Source of the DNA: Cryoendolithus antarcticus
Taxonomy: Eukaryota; Ascomycota; Dothideomycetes; Cladosporiales; Cladosporiaceae
Assembly: GCA_002077065.1 (NCBI GenBank)
Contig: NAJO01000028.1
Span: 496,001-560,000 of the forward strand
DNA length: 64,000 nt
Reading direction: 5' to 3'
The notes beneath the pieces were generated by a model, which did no database searches, was not told the DNA's origin, and worked only from the letters and a program-made list of their open reading frames with translations. The position numbers and the translations under genes were made by a program. Positions 1-13,200 of this stretch are shown here, one piece after another. How positions within the stretch are numbered: position 1 is the first letter of the stretch; every line of letters starts with the position of its first letter.

Positions 1-465
1 CTAGATAGCGATGACCGGTGAGGTTGCGCGTACCTCAGAGATACCCTTTCTCCGCTGGCGACGGCACAGGACGGTCCATGCGATGCGGCGGGGGTTCTTG
101 CGCTGGAGGAAGAGTGATTCGGTCTTGCCGTTCTGGAAGCGGAAGATCTTGCTGTCGGAGCGGACGAAGAGCTTGCCCTGTTGACACGCACTCTGTCAGT
201 ACACCGTATGCCTCGCTGTCGCCATGCCTCTCAATCCCAAATCTCGCCCTGACCATATGCCTGCGCCATCTCCCATGATAGTTCCCACGCATTTCCAAAA
301 CAATGTGCTGCCGATCATTCATTTCCACTTCCACTCTCCAATACAGCACTGCTGCCGCTTTCTGCGCTGTTGCAATGCCTAGGGAGATGAATACTCGTGA
401 TTGATCGCGCATACCTTGCCCGGGTAGATCTTCTGGCCAGAGAACGTGTCGTCGTAAGTCCTCAT
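1..465 (-). CDS. RPL24: 60S ribosomal protein eL24, 5' part (runs off left edge)
   Basis: Component of the large ribosomal subunit. Exon 1 (465-415) starts MRTYDDTFSGQKIYPGK. Exon 2 (177-34) reads on with GKLFVRSDSKIFRFQNGK, then a LFLQRKNPRRIAWTVL segment and RRKGISE. This is the conserved N-terminal half of eL24, with the zinc-ribbon-like fold modified as in fungi. The intron between them (414-178, 237 nt, donor GTATGC, acceptor AACAG) is long for this window, as is common in fungal ribosomal protein genes. A second donor (GTACGC) follows GISE at base 33, so the remaining exons lie to the left of base 1. Only the first 65 residues are present; the family is about 155 aa. The identification rests on a near-continuous match to the known family sequence and is very secure. 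Confidence 0.95.
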
Positions 466-3015
466 GGTGCCGGTGGTATATGGATCCGGTGTTCAATGAG
501 GTTTCTGCGGCTTCGTTGCCTGTCGTTGTCGTCTTGATCTTCGATGAGGTTGTCCGCCAAACACGCGCTACGCCATTTCAGCGGAGAGTGTGTGCGGAAA
601 ATCCCCGTCTTGGCGCTGCATTTGCGCCTTGATGCCTGAGGGGTAACACACTTCTGGGAGCGCTCTTCTAGACGAGACTCCACAGCTACATAGACAAATA
701 CACGAAATGAGCTGCGATTATTATGCGACGGACTCCAGAGTCATCTAGTCCAAGGCTTGTCGTGCATCTGATGATTTGTCAACTCCTGACTAAATCGCTG
801 TCTCATTCATCGCAGCCGACCAACATCATCAATATTCTCATCCGATCATCCGTTGGCGCCGTCACACTCTGTCTGCTCCTCTATGCCACCTACGACGTTA
901 CAGCGTGGGCATCACCATGCCTTGTAAGAAGCTCCACTCCATCACGAGAGACCAATTGGCTACGAGATACGTGCTGAGCATCACATGACGTTCATCCAGA
1001 GCACACAAGCATTGCAACCGTCTGATTCTAGATCCACGACCCAGTGACAGTGTCGTCCAAATCTTCGTGCTGTACACAGCGAAGTGCAGCGAGTCTTGGT
1101 GTGACCGTTACAGGCATTGCCGAGCGAGTCCATCGCAGCAACAACAGTCCGGATTACTTGTGGCACCGGTCTCACGCAGCTGCCCGGTCACACAAGCAAA
1201 GACCGACAGTGTGGACGCACCGTCTGATGACCTACACGATGGCAAAGGTCACTCGACCGCCAACATGATGGGTGGAGGCCTTCGTGGCTCGCGGAAGCTG
1301 TGTATGGGTGCGCAAAGACTTGACAGCTGTCACAGCCGACGTCGTGCGCTCGCAAGGCACCAGCTCTCGACGTCAGGCTTGGGGAGGCCTAAGATCGAGT
1401 AATAGGGGCTCAAGGGCTTGTCCCCTATGCATTGCAAAGCCTATACGATTTGAATACGTGGCTGCAGCAGATCGGCTTCCAGTCAGCCTTATGCGCTGCA
1501 AAGCATTTCATGCATCAGGTTACTCGCATGTTTTATTCTCGATCGAAGCAAGCACCCGTTCCATGGTACTGAAAATGACAGCAAGCATATACGACAACGA
1601 TAAGGGTGTATTATGCCCACGTGGTCCATGGCATGCTGCAGCGGCGGAGAGTGTCGGTCGTGAGCAATCGCATCATCATGGTCGTGATGTACGGTAGTGA
1701 GTGTTACACAGCAGGGTCGCGTAGAGACATCGAAACTTTAGAACAGTCTTAACTTTGTTAGAGATGATGTTTGCGTAGCAGACTCTCGGGGAGATATGGA
1801 AGCTGCAGCACGCCGGCAACAACGTCCCGCAATCCGCAGATCCACTCTCGAAACTCTGATCTTGCCATAGCCGCTTCGTATTTGGGCCTTGATCATCCTT
1901 CGGGGCACGACGGCAGAGCCGAGATTGTCGCGGCGGAGTAGCTACTAGAGCTGCATCCTTGCGGATACTCAACAGACTTGGGAGCAAACCCGGTTGCAGC
2001 ATCGTACTAAGGCTGTTGGTGGCGCGGGGGCTGCATCGCCATGCATAGCCCTGGCCCGCCGTTTGTCTTGAACAGTGTGGCCAGCGAGATGAGCGTGTCC
2101 AGCAGCCACAGTCAGCAGGATGAAGCAACGGCAGCTTTCTGACGATGTACTACTTGGATGGCAAGCAGCACGCTACAGTGTCGGTGCAGATGTTGCATCT
2201 TGACGGTTTCCTCGAGGGCTATTCAGGATAGGTACCCACATGGCGGCCAGTACCTTGCGTCCCTACCTTGCTAGTCTGCTGCAAGTCATTCGAAACAACC
2301 GGACCCTGGTTCCAACGACGACCGTACTGCATGCACTATCAGTTCGTCTGCGACCGAGCCTAGCCATCCGGAAGCTACGCATCGACTGTATGGCGCATGT
2401 TGACCGGTCGAGACCTTGGGAGACAGCCCGGGCGGACAACAGTCCATCTGTCTGAAATGGCGGTGTTACCTGCAGATCAATATTGCTCTACTTAGCAGGC
2501 GCGGTCAGCTCACTTCCAGGAGGGCCCGAACCAGCGGCCATTGGCTCATCGTTTCAAAGGGTGGACGCATACAGTTCGCAGCCCGCGACTGCTCGGCGTC
2601 GCACAATACGATCTCGACCACTCCCTCGAGGAAGCACGCAACCGCTGGGCAGACCCACAGGAGACGCGGCTGACCAAAAGTTGCTTATGCGCCTTATGCA
2701 AGTACCCGTTACGTGGGTCATGTACACTCGCCCTTCGAGACGCATATCACTCCACGGAATTAGTAGTGCCGGTCTACAAGACCAGCAAGCTGCAGTAGTG
2801 TGTGACTCGATCTCCACGAGGTAGGCCCTTGGCGGCAGTGGGGAGATAAACATCAAGCTGCTTCCTGCCATTAGTAAAAGTCTACCCAGTTCTCATCTTG
2901 CGCTTTCGTGTACACAAGGCATTCTGTTTTGCAGCGAGCTCCATCCCATCAGCTCATTCCATCTGCCCTATTGATCATACACATACCTGAGAGTACTACA
3001 CACGTATCATTCACC
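466..3015. other. Gene-poor interval between RPL24 and the SnoaL-like gene
   Basis: About 2.5 kb. The part next to 465 should hold the RPL24 promoter and 5' leader. The part just before 3016 should hold the leader of the next gene (a CACC sequence precedes its ATG). I read all frames and saw only short open frames without recognisable motifs, convincing splice structure or conserved domains. No transposon terminal repeats or tRNA were seen. A lost gene or an unrecognised non-coding RNA cannot be excluded. Confidence 0.6.
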
Positions 3016-4660
3016 ATGGCAAGCGCAGACGTCCAGCAGCCGCCTGCTGAACCAGCACCCGGAGTACCTGACTATCTGGCATCACCGAACGCCGTCTTCG
3101 ACGATGAAGGCGTCCAGTGGCGATACGGCAGGGCTCCCGACTACTCTAAGACCCGTAAAGTCTGGGAGGATGGCAGGAAGATGCACCACGAGGCCGGCAG
3201 TCTTCCTCAGCTAGTCGAGAACCTGGTTAAGAATTGGGAAGTCGAAGCGTCCTTCAAGCCTCGCCTGCAAGACTGGCGAACGATAGATCACAAGAACTAC
3301 ACCTTCGCCATCAATGGCGGACCACCACAGACCGCCGAGCACATGCTGAAGGTCGGCACCTACAATGCCATCATCGCGCCGAACGAGTACTACAGTCCTG
3401 AGAACTCAGACTTTGCGTCAAGTCACAAGACATTCAAGCGCATGATGCCGACTTTCGCGTGGGAGGTGTTGGAGGTGTACAGTGGGCCGCCGAAGGTAGC
3501 CTTCAAGTGGCGGCATTGGGGAGTAATGAAGAATGACTATGTTGGGTTCAATGAGTATGTACAGCCGTCATGAATCTCGTATCATGGGAAAGGTCCATTG
3601 AAAACTCCACAGCAAAGGCGACAAAGTCACAGCCAAAGCCCACGGCGGGCCCATCGACATCGAAGGCGTCACCGTCGCCTCAGTCGACGACGCCGTCCGA
3701 CTGCAATCAGTGGAGACTTGGTTCGACCCACTGGAGATGTTCCGTCAGATAGCACCGAAGGGCATCGTGAACAAGGAAGTCATGAACCGGAAAGTCGCCA
3801 TGGAGGATGCTCTGGATGCCGCCAAGCCGGACATGGATGTCGTCAAGATTGCGCAAGTTTACAATGACCCATCGTCTGAGCTTATGAAGGACGTGAAGCC
3901 GGAGGTGAGGCTACTGACGCGTGTTTCGAGCAGTACCGGAGAAGCTGCTGATGCTTTTGTGCCTCACCAGGGCGCTGATGTCGAGAGCACTGCAGTCGAG
4001 ACAGGTTGTGTTGCTAAGACCGAGGATGCTCCCACTATAGCGCAGCAGCTTGTCGAAGCAGCCGCCGTGCAAGGTACTGATGCCGATATCATCAAGCCCG
4101 AGACCAATTTCGAGGAGAAACACAGCGACACAAGTTCCGACACCGACAAGAGCTGGGAGAAAGTCGAGGAGCAAGACTCGAGCTTGCCAGACGATGCTGT
4201 CAACCCAGCCGCTGCTGCAACCTTGCATGCCGACGACCTCGGCACCAATCCGACTCCCTCCACGACTGACGACAAGGGCTACCCGTTCAATAACTCGACT
4301 GATGCGTCCAGCGCTGACAACGCATTCGATGCCTCTACCGACTCAAACGCCGTCCTGCAGCCCTCGATTTACAGCTCCGCCGTGACCGGCCACTACTCAC
4401 CCATCCTCGCCGCCTCCTCGGATCCCTCTTTCGTTGACGAGTCTCGTGCTTTAGGCACTTTCGATGCTGTAGACGAACATCTCGAGTCTTCGGCCAAGGA
4501 AGTACACCCTTTCCCGAGTACTGCGGAAGAGGCCGTGCACCCCGGTCCGGGCGAGGCCGTAGTGGCGCCAGCAGGAAGCGAAGAGGTGAGACTGACGCAT
4601 GAGGAGATGAGTTCCTTGGGAAATGCGGGAGGGTGTCCGTTCTTGATGAATAGGGAGTAG
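3016..4660 (+). CDS. SnoaL-like / 'pathogen-related' protein with acidic C-terminal extension
   Basis: The predicted protein has 528 residues from two exons, 3016-3554 and 3613-4660, joined over a 58-nt intron (donor GTATGT, acceptor CACAG). The join restores a continuous GFND-KGDKVTAKAHGG stretch. Residues about 15-235 resemble the fungal/plant pathogen-related family, an NTF2/SnoaL-like alpha+beta barrel (PDYLASPNAVF, VQWRYGRAPDYSKTRK, IIAPNEYYSPE, WHRHWGVMK-like patches). No catalytic chemistry can be assigned from sequence. The last about 270 residues are low-complexity, rich in Asp, Glu, Ser and Ala, and probably disordered. The start ATG is preceded by CACC and is the first in-frame Met that begins the conserved part. 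Domain assignment is fairly confident; function is unknown. Confidence 0.8.
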
Positions 4661-4851
4661 TCTATAATCGATGCTTGAGCGCGGAGGAAGCCAAAGGGGT
4701 CCGTTGAGTTGATGAATGTGTTGATCTTGGACTAGCTATCCGGTACCTATGTATGACTTGCATATGATCACTGCTGCGCTATGTTTCGAGAAGCTATCCC
4801 ACCCGCGCAAAATCTTCTCGAGTCTCACAGCGCCCACTCACAGTGTCATGA

Positions 4852-7800
4852 TCACCACGACTCCCCTTCCATCCTCGCACGCCAGATCCTCGGATCAGTC
4901 AGACTCCACTTTCTCTTCGCGTTGCTCGCCTCCAATGCCGGCTCTGCGACCTCCCACACCGCCTCCTCGAACGGCACAGTTTGACAAGCACACCCACATC
5001 CGGAGGGGCACTCGAACGTGTCACCACCGAGCGCCTGCATGTACGTTTGTAAACACTGCAGATGCGTAACATGTTGACATTTCGCGCAGACTTGCTGAAG
5101 ACCGGTAATCTTGCAGGTGCAAACATTGCAGGTGGTGCGCTTCTCCCGCACTGCAGGTATGACCGTGACACTGTCATGCGCAGGAGGTAAGCGATCGTCT
5201 TGAGCAACGTTGTCAATATCTGCTGCTTCCACGCAGCGCTCATCACGACGAAGATGCTCAGCGTAATGTCGCGTCCATGCTCCAGCTGTCGCAGCCATCG
5301 AAGCAGATAGAAGCGTGCCGGCCGCTGCGCCAGAAATGTCGTCGGCAAAGGCACCCACATTCTTAGCCTTTAGCACGATCAATCCACCCGTGCTCTTTGG
5401 CGTTGGAGGATAGCTAGTGTCATCAATCGTACGATCACTGTCGTACTCATCTTCGTGATCATCCTGCGTAGCTTTCTGGCTTTTGACACTACCGCGAGCC
5501 GTGCCTGTGGTTGACGCGAAAGATACAGACTTAGTCCAGCTTCCACCTCCAGGTGTCATTGCTAATGCCAGCTCGTTTCCAGGGCTTCCACTTCCTTTCT
5601 TCATCGGTGGCGACGTGCCGTACGAAGAGAACTTCTCCGAGATGCTCTGGGCGTAGGCTTTCGCGGTCGCACTGAAGCTGCTTCGATGGTGCTCAGGGCT
5701 TGCAGAACCGGAAGCTGAGAGGCGAGGTTTATTGCGATAGACTGTGGGGAAGGGGAAGGGTGGTGTGATAGAGCTTGACTCAGGGAAAGGACTTGGAGGC
5801 CCTGATGTAGCGCGTAACGAGTTCTGTGAGCTAGAGATGCGTTTACTAGGCGATGGGCGGGTTTCAATTGAGGTAGCTGTGGACGAGCGCAAGGTTGAAA
5901 CGGCATCCTCTGAAGCGCTAGCAGGAGGGCGATGTGGTGGATTGTCGACACTGTTTGTCCGTAGTCTCACTGCACTTCTACTGCTCGTCTTGTCGATCGC
6001 ACGTCGACTCTGCTCCATGCGCGTGTGCGCCTTCAGCGACATAGATGCAACGCTTGCAAGAAGCGACAAATCTGCCTGTGTCTCGGCCCAGCGCATGATG
6101 TCTGCTATCAACCAAGCTGATGCCAGCTACATTATCCGTCCAGTGCAGCGATCTTGGAGCAGAAAGAGCTGGCCCGCTGCGAGAAAGTTGCACGCCAGAG
6201 TCGGTGCGTATCAGATGGCCGGTCTTGGGAACAGCAGAACTTGGCTGCGTTAGATCTACCAATAGCTTCGAGAGAACCTGCCATACCACGACGGAATGTT
6301 GGAGACCCGCCAAAACAGCAATGTCTGCATTGGCATCGCATAGCTCAGTCAGAGTCTCTGCGCCGCAGCAGACGAAGCGGTATTCAATGCACGAGAGCCC
6401 TGCTTTGCGTGCGCCATCAAGACGGTGCTGTGACGTCCTTGAGCGCTGCAGTGTACATGTAGAGCCTGGCTTTGTCTTCATGAAGTGGAGCTTGGGGAAC
6501 GATGGCGGCTGCAGCTCAATATGAGGTATGTCAACGCTAGCCATCTCGCTGGACCTCGCAGATTTGTCCGAACCCGAGTCAGTGTCGCTGTGTACCGGTC
6601 CGTGAGCGAAGTTGCCGAAGCTGGGAAACAGTCTCCGAGGTCGCGAAGGTGTCGCATGGCGCTTGCTGATGGTCAGCGACGGATTCTGCATTTCAGCACT
6701 GAGTTGGCGAGAAGGAAAGTAGCATAAGATATCACCAGCCTTTGTGAAGCTGACTCCACATGTTCGAGGAGACGGCACATTTGCACCACCGGACTTGAGC
6801 TGACCACAACGGCTGTCAAGATTCTCCTCATCGGAGTCACTGTCGCCGGCGAAGGTCAATGGGAGCGGCCGAACTTCGATCGTGGGCTTCACATTCGTAG
6901 CCAGATCGTCTGTGCGCAGTAGCATAGGGGAAGGTTTCCTAGCCGGAATAGCAGGCGATAGGAAAGGCATCGGCGAGTCCTCCTCATCGCCACGAGGCAG
7001 CTCGAGGCTAGAGATCATGGCTTGACTATCTGGACTTGAGTGTGGTCGACTATGGAAGGACGTGATGGACCCGGAGCCTTTCGAAGACCGCAACTTCCTA
7101 GCCCTTGCTGGAGTGGTCTGCATTGCGGTGAGTGCTGTTGCGTTCGACTTCGCCGACGCTGGGCGACTGTCCGGAGGTGATGAAGACTTCCTGCTATGAG
7201 CCTGGCCATCATTCGATACACCTGGGCTGTCCATTGCACGACGAGCACGCATACTCGCAATCGATACCGGCTGCATGCCGCTTGCCATTGTCGTAATCGC
7301 CGACTCTCCCGCGCCGTCCTCAAATCTCGCGGTTTGGGTCGTTTGCAGGGCGAAAGGAGCGTCGGTAGCGATGCCGAGATCAAGGCACTCGATGACATTT
7401 GAGGGAATCATTAGCCTCACTGCCCCGGCAGGAAACAGGTCTACGTATGCAGTTTTCGACTTTACTGTGAGTGTGAAGCGTTGCGTCGAAGGAGCGACAG
7501 ACACTCGCCAAAGTGGCCCGGAAGAGCTCAGACCATCATGCTCAATATTGTACAAAAGCAGCTCCTCTTCGCACAGGATTAGCAAGCCACGTCTACCGAT
7601 CCAGCCGGCGTAACGTGCAAGCGCGGATACGCGCATATTCACTAAAGGTTTACGAGCATCTGCAATGTCGTCCCTGCCACCAAACAGGTCATCCGTAGTT
7701 TCATCGCGGTCGATTGTGGACGCTTGATCGATGGCCTGACTGAGGTCCAGAATAGCCACAGCCCCGCTGCCATCAAGCACTAAAAGCCTCCCAGTATACG

Positions 7801-8386
7801 AAGGGTGCCACAGCAGCTGCCGGGCGCGGCCAACAGCCTCCCAGCGGCACAATCTTGAACAGCTTCGCGGTTCGATCAGCCACAAGACGCAATGGTCGTC
7901 GCCGCAGGCGGCGAAGATGCCGGAGCTTGTCGGACTCCACGCAAGGTGCCGGCATACATCTCCAGTGCCCGAGATGACCCGCATTGCTCGCAATGGAGGT
8001 TTGAGGTTGAAGATAGCGATACGTCCATCAACATGGCCAACAGCGATGGTATCGCTGTCGCGCTCAGACCATGCAATGGACGAGACAGCACGTCCATGGG
8101 CTCGTAAAGTCTTCATGGCGCGCCGAAGATGGACATCATAGATGAGCACCTGCTCGCGAGACGAGACGGCAAGGTAATCGGTGTCGGCATTGGAGAGGGC
8201 GATAATCGGCTTGAACATGATATGCAATCCATTCGTTAGCCGGAACGGGTGTCCGTTGGATTCATTTCTCCGAACAAGCACGTCGACACCATGTCGGCAT
8301 CCGGTGGCAATATAGCTGCAGTTTGCTGCAAACGAGGATTGCTCAAGGTGGGACGCGTCTTCGCCAGGTTCGTACGCGTCCGCCAT
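4852..8386 (-). CDS. Mtc5/WDR59-type SEA (GATOR2-like) complex subunit
   Basis: Predicted 1159 aa from exon 8386-6131 and exon 6075-4852, joined over a 55-nt intron (donor GTAGCT, acceptor CACAG). N-terminal residues about 25-330 contain WD40-like repeats (LRAHGRAVSSIAWSERDSD, VDGRIAIFNL, HLAWSP). A long Ser-rich region follows, with a SPRTCGVSF...LCYFPS segment typical of this family. The C-terminus carries a RING-like zinc module: CNVCTCKITG, CAKCQHVTHLQC, then CPSGCGCAC, ending in a helix. Known WDR59/Mtc5 proteins combine WD40 repeats with this C-terminal RING and act at the vacuole upstream of TORC1; that role here is inference. I could not see the RWD domain that known members carry. 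It is divergently transcribed from UBC13, with starts 476 bp apart. Rtc1/WDR24 is the main alternative. Confidence 0.72.
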
Positions 8387-8862
8387 TCGCCCTCACGGCT
8401 TCGACGGTCGTCATCTCATAGTCTGTCCGTGCAACTCTCAGTAGTTCGAGAGGCTGAATAAGAAGAGTGACTCGAGCTCCGCGAATGGAGCAGCTTTGGC
8501 AATCCTAGATGGTTACTAGGACCAAAGGCTCTGTACTGTAAGTGAATGTGTAAGTAAATGCATGACCGGGCCACAGTGCGGGCCCGTGACAGGCCTAGCT
8601 CGGCCAAGCACATGGGTTGATGACTACACCTGATGCACTTGATTGAACCCATGCACCGCATTCTTCTCATCCACAGTCAATAATACCTGCGAAGTACTGC
8701 GAAGGACACTTGAGAAGCTGAACTCTTTGGACATACGAAACGCGGATCGCGGCCTCCCAAACCCACTCTTATCAAACGGTCCGAGACTGATCCGTCCTCA
8801 CGCTCTGCAGTCCACGCGATCCCTCTCGATCATTGCCACACCCATAGTGGAAGACAGCAGCC
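8387..8862. promoter_or_regulatory. Shared divergent promoter region of the Mtc5-like gene and UBC13
   Basis: 476 bp separate two start codons that point away from each other, so both promoters must lie here. There is no coding potential of note. I cannot name specific transcription-factor sites with confidence. Confidence 0.5.
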
Positions 8863-9449
8863 ATGTCGGCACCACTACCCAAGAGAATCATCAAGGAGAC
8901 AGAACGATTGCAAAGTGAGCCAGTGCCGGGTATCTCAGCTATACCACATGAAGAGAACGTGAGATACTTTGATGTCAAGGTGGAGGGGCCAGGCGGTAGC
9001 TGCTATGAGGGTACGGCTACATGTACTTGCAAACTTGAGACGGAATCGTGGAGCTCATGTTTACACAGGCGGTGTCTTCGACCTCGAGCTCTTCCTCCCA
9101 GACGACTACCCGATGTGCCCACCCCGGATACGCTTCCTCACACGCATATATCACCCCAACATTGATCGTCTTGGCCGCATCTGTCTGGACGTGCTGAAGA
9201 ATAACTGGTCGCCTGCACTCCAGATTCGAACGATCTTACTCAGCATCCAAGCACTGCTTGGAGCACCCAACCCCGAGGACCCGCTTAACGAGGCTGTGGC
9301 GAAGCAATGGAAGGTTTGTAAAGCAGGATTGACTGCTTCTTCAACTCAGTCTCTTTGGACATACATACTGACTACACCTCCAGGAGAACCAGGCTGAGGC
9401 CATCAAGACGGCCAGAGAGTGGACGCAACAGTATGCGATGAAGAAGTAA
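8863..9449 (+). CDS. UBC13: Ubiquitin-conjugating enzyme E2 Ubc13
   Basis: The predicted protein has 152 aa from three exons: 8863-9010, 9069-9313 and 9384-9449 (introns 58 and 70 nt, donors GTACGG and GTTTGT). It starts [16 protein letters not shown] and matches the Ubc13/UBE2N family nearly throughout. [20 protein letters not shown] carries the HPN motif and the active-site Cys, [22 protein letters not shown] follows, and the C-terminus is [11 protein letters not shown]. The family is about 150 aa, so the gene is complete. Ubc13 with an Mms2-type partner builds K63-linked ubiquitin chains in error-free DNA damage tolerance. The third exon is only 66 nt. Confidence 0.96.
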
Positions 9450-10240
9450 GCGGGCCACCGTATCATGAAGGGATGACCTTGACTTTTGCCTGCGTTTCCG
9501 CGGCGGCGCCCACGAGTACACGACTTGATGTGGATAGACGTCTCTGGTAAGGTAGATAGCTCCCGTTGAATGCACCTGCACAGCCTCTGTATTCGACGAT
9601 CCCGGAAAGTCTCAACATTCCTATGCTACTATAGGCGAACCTGCAATAGGGGATATGTCGTTCAATACCGGCAGAGGAGACCAGACTGGTGACTGGTGTA
9701 AGAGAGCGTTTGCATTATTGGAGAAGCGACCTCTCTTTCTCCCATGGTGCATGTTTATCCCGGCAGGTAATAATGGTGGTCAGCGAGGTCAACCTGGTCA
9801 TGATGATTCTATTGATGCTTGCAGGCTCACGGTGCGTCAGCTTCATCGGACAGTAATCATCACTGCCTTCCAATGGCGCGAGTCCCTCACGATGTACGAC
9901 GACGACAGCATGGGCACCACAACCTGATGCGGCGAAGACGATAGCATGCTCTTACACTGCAAGGTACGTTACGGTCTACCCCATTTCAGCAGTGTCCATC
10001 GTCCCTGCCATCATCAGGCACTTTTCTCACTTCATTCCCCCACCATCACTCACTGCGAGTGATCCCCCGGCCTGGCACATGCTATACACCATTAGCACAT
10101 GCTCCCAAGCCCCACTGCTGCCTTACTTACTCCGCTCTCCACCCTCTCTCTCTCCCTTACCACTACATCCACTACACCCACCATACTCCCTACTTACCTC
10201 CCCTGCCATAGCACGACCTACACCACAACCACGGCCTATC
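9450..10240. other. Intergenic, UBC13 3' end to next gene
   Basis: About 790 bp with UBC13 3' UTR and presumably the promoter of the following gene. The last 150 bp before 10241 are strongly pyrimidine-rich (CT-rich tracts around 10095-10200), a common feature of fungal promoters near the transcription start. No gene is seen. Confidence 0.5.
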
Positions 10241-13200
10241 ATGGCGCCCATGGGCCCGCCACGCCCTGTAGACGACCGCCCTAGTCGCCTAAGCATTGTG
10301 GCCGAAATGAGGGATCTTGATCGCACTACCCCGGAACCAATTGAACCTAGGTCGCAAAGCACTATGGAGTGGGATGACAGCCCGCCGGCAAAGGAAAAGG
10401 TATGCATAATTATATCTAGTTCACTACTCAACAAGCAGGCAAAGGCGCAAGGCTTGGCGGCGGCGTCGCCGAGTGAAGGGTAAGGGTAGGGGGCAGAGTG
10501 TTGTTCTCGGCGGCGGCGGCGAAGCACGCGTGTGTACACTACCCCTACCCGCTAGCGTTTTTGGCCTCGGCGGCGGCGAACCGCAACGCCAAGGTACGAT
10601 TTCTAACCTCACTCCAACTCCATAGGTGTAACTTCCGCTAACAAGCAGTCTAGCCGCTCCTTCCTCGCTGAACTCCTTTGTCCGCCCACCGCCGATTCTG
10701 TTCCAAGAGGTTGAAAAGATGGAGGAGCTAACACAAAGTCGTAGGTGACGACCTGGAAGAAGATCCGTAAGGTGGCGTCGTACAGCACACTCCGCACAAG
10801 GCAATCGATCTCGAATATCAGAGCCGGGACTTTCAGCACCGTCGATCTCGCAAGCGAAGCAGGACGCTCTTCGAGGGACCAAGCCGGAAGTCCAGAGACC
10901 ACGAGGCCGAGACATATCCCAATCGACACATCGAAGTACGAGAAAATGGCGACAGAAGCCCCTCCAGTGCCACGCATACCTGAGGTGTATCGTAGCAAGA
11001 TACCACCGAGGCCAATCAGCACGCTCGGCAAAGCGCCACCCACGCACCAGAGCAAGAGAGCCGCGCCAAAAGTCTCTTCGAATCCCTACGAGGGCTTCGA
11101 TGAGTTAACAGAGCAAGATCCAGAATCGGCACTTCCTGAGTCGGTGGAGGAAGTTACGCCTTGGGAGTTCTCGCCCGAGCAGACGCCACCGCCTCTGTCG
11201 CCCACATTCGAAGAAGACGAAGATGTCCGTCCAGGAACGCCGAAGTCGACCAGGATCCCTCCTCTGCGCGCGAGAGCATCGATGCCGTACATGCGCGATC
11301 AAGCAAGCGCTGCAAGTCTCAGCAGTGAATTCACAGATGCGACTCCCACGGCCCGCAAACAGAGGAAGCTCACAAAGCGTCAGTCTCCTGGGATTGCCAC
11401 AAGTGAGTCATCGCTGAACACACCAGATGTGCCGGGTAGCGCCAGTCTCCAGCGACAGCATACATCAAGTCTCGGCAGTGGCGACACACCAGTATTCGCT
11501 CCCTCCTTCACTTTGCCAGAAACGCCCAGCAAGCCGAGTGGTACCTGGCCGAAAGGACCTGAAGATCCTGACTGGGACCATGCAGTTGCAAAGGTGCGCA
11601 AGCAAGTCGCTGAAGAGCAGGCTGCTGAGCGCAAAGAGCAGAAGCGCACAGCCAAGCTCGAAGCCAAAGCCGCTCGTGAAGCGAGCAAAGAGCATGAAGG
11701 TGAAGGGCGCTTCCAATGGGCGAAGCGAGCTTTCGATGCGCTTATTAGTAAGAGCGCAGAGACTGGCTATCAACTGAAGAAGCCGCCAGGAGAGATGAGC
11801 GAGGCTGAGTGGCAAATCGTGCAAGATTCGATGAATGGCCGTAATACTGTTGGTCTTCGTGAGACATTCTTCGAGCGTGCCGATGGGGACAAGCCGTTTG
11901 TCTATCCGGTAATCGACTATACTGGACCACAGCATCGTAAGGACCGTCCGGAGGAGCCAGAAGGGACGATTGCCAGTCCAGCTGGTCCAGCGGTGCGCTC
12001 CACTTCTTCACGATCTCTCGGTCTGGGCATTGGTGGCGACGTTCCAGCCACTCTGAGCCCGCCTATATACCGCTTCAACAACATCGATGTACCGGTTCAT
12101 CATCTGGACGGCTTTCTGGCGTCTCAAGGTCTGCCAACGCCAGTCAGTGGCAATGCTTTCGCCGAGGCAGCAGGTCTCATTCCGCGGCCGTCGCAGGAAG
12201 TCACAGCTAAAATCAAGGACAAACTGATCTCTGGCGAGGACGTCTCCGGCCACGGGACTCGCAGAGGATCCATTGACTTCGAAGAGGACAAGCCACTCGA
12301 TGTCAAGAGGTATAGCGTGCTGAAGAAGCAAGTCAGCCTCAATGACATGGCTGTCTTGCCCGACGGTGCGCAGCTCCGAAGAGGTGATAGCTTCAGGAGA
12401 GGTATAACGATGGCAAGAGATCTGGCCGTTGCGAGGGGAGTGGGGACTGGACTGAGTCATCCGGCAAGGAGAGATGCTGGGACTTCTCAAGCAGTACATC
12501 CAGCACTGAGGGAGCAAGTGACGCCAAGCCTGGTGATGGCTACCCAAGCGACGACTCACCCAGCCTTGAGAAGTACGAGTCAGGCGACTGTCGTTGTCTC
12601 TCCGCCAGCTGGTACTGGAGAACCTGCTGCTCCGGTGCGCACCACAGTAGCACAGGAGAGTCGTACTCGGCCTGTGAGCACCATCGCTCCACTGACGGCT
12701 ACGTCGCCATGGCTGGATCACCCGGAGCAGAGCCGATTCGCGACTTGGTCGATGGCTGGACCTTCTCGAGAGAGCAGTACAAGCGAGTCGTGCGAGATGG
12801 CAGAGCTTGAAGGGTCCCCAGTACCTGAGACTTCTCCAGTGGCGATTCCGCAGCCATCAAGGTCACCTCCACCGCCTCCGGCAGCCGCTACCGAGACTCT
12901 GCGGCCGCGGAGACAGCATAACAATAGGCCGCCGATACCCACAGTTCTCGAGGTCCCACTGGGCGTGCCATTGCAAGGCAAGTACCCGCGTGCTAGGCTT
13001 TCAGCGGCGAGGGAGCTACGCGCTGCGAGGCCTGAGCTACGTGTGGCTACCGATCCTGCCGGATCACCACAGCAAGCGAGCACTGGACAGCCTGTCTTCA
13101 TAGCTCCGCGCGTATCGCAGGCTACAGACAGCCCAAGCTCGCCACCTCCAGATAGCGCGTATCGCGATTCAAATCCGGTGTCAGTGTCTACGGCGCCCAC

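Noticed and set aside
6076..6130. Apparent frameshift in the Mtc5/WDR59-like gene
   Set aside because: A 55-nt intron (GTAGCT...CACAG, phase 0) joins the two frames exactly and has the length typical of this window.
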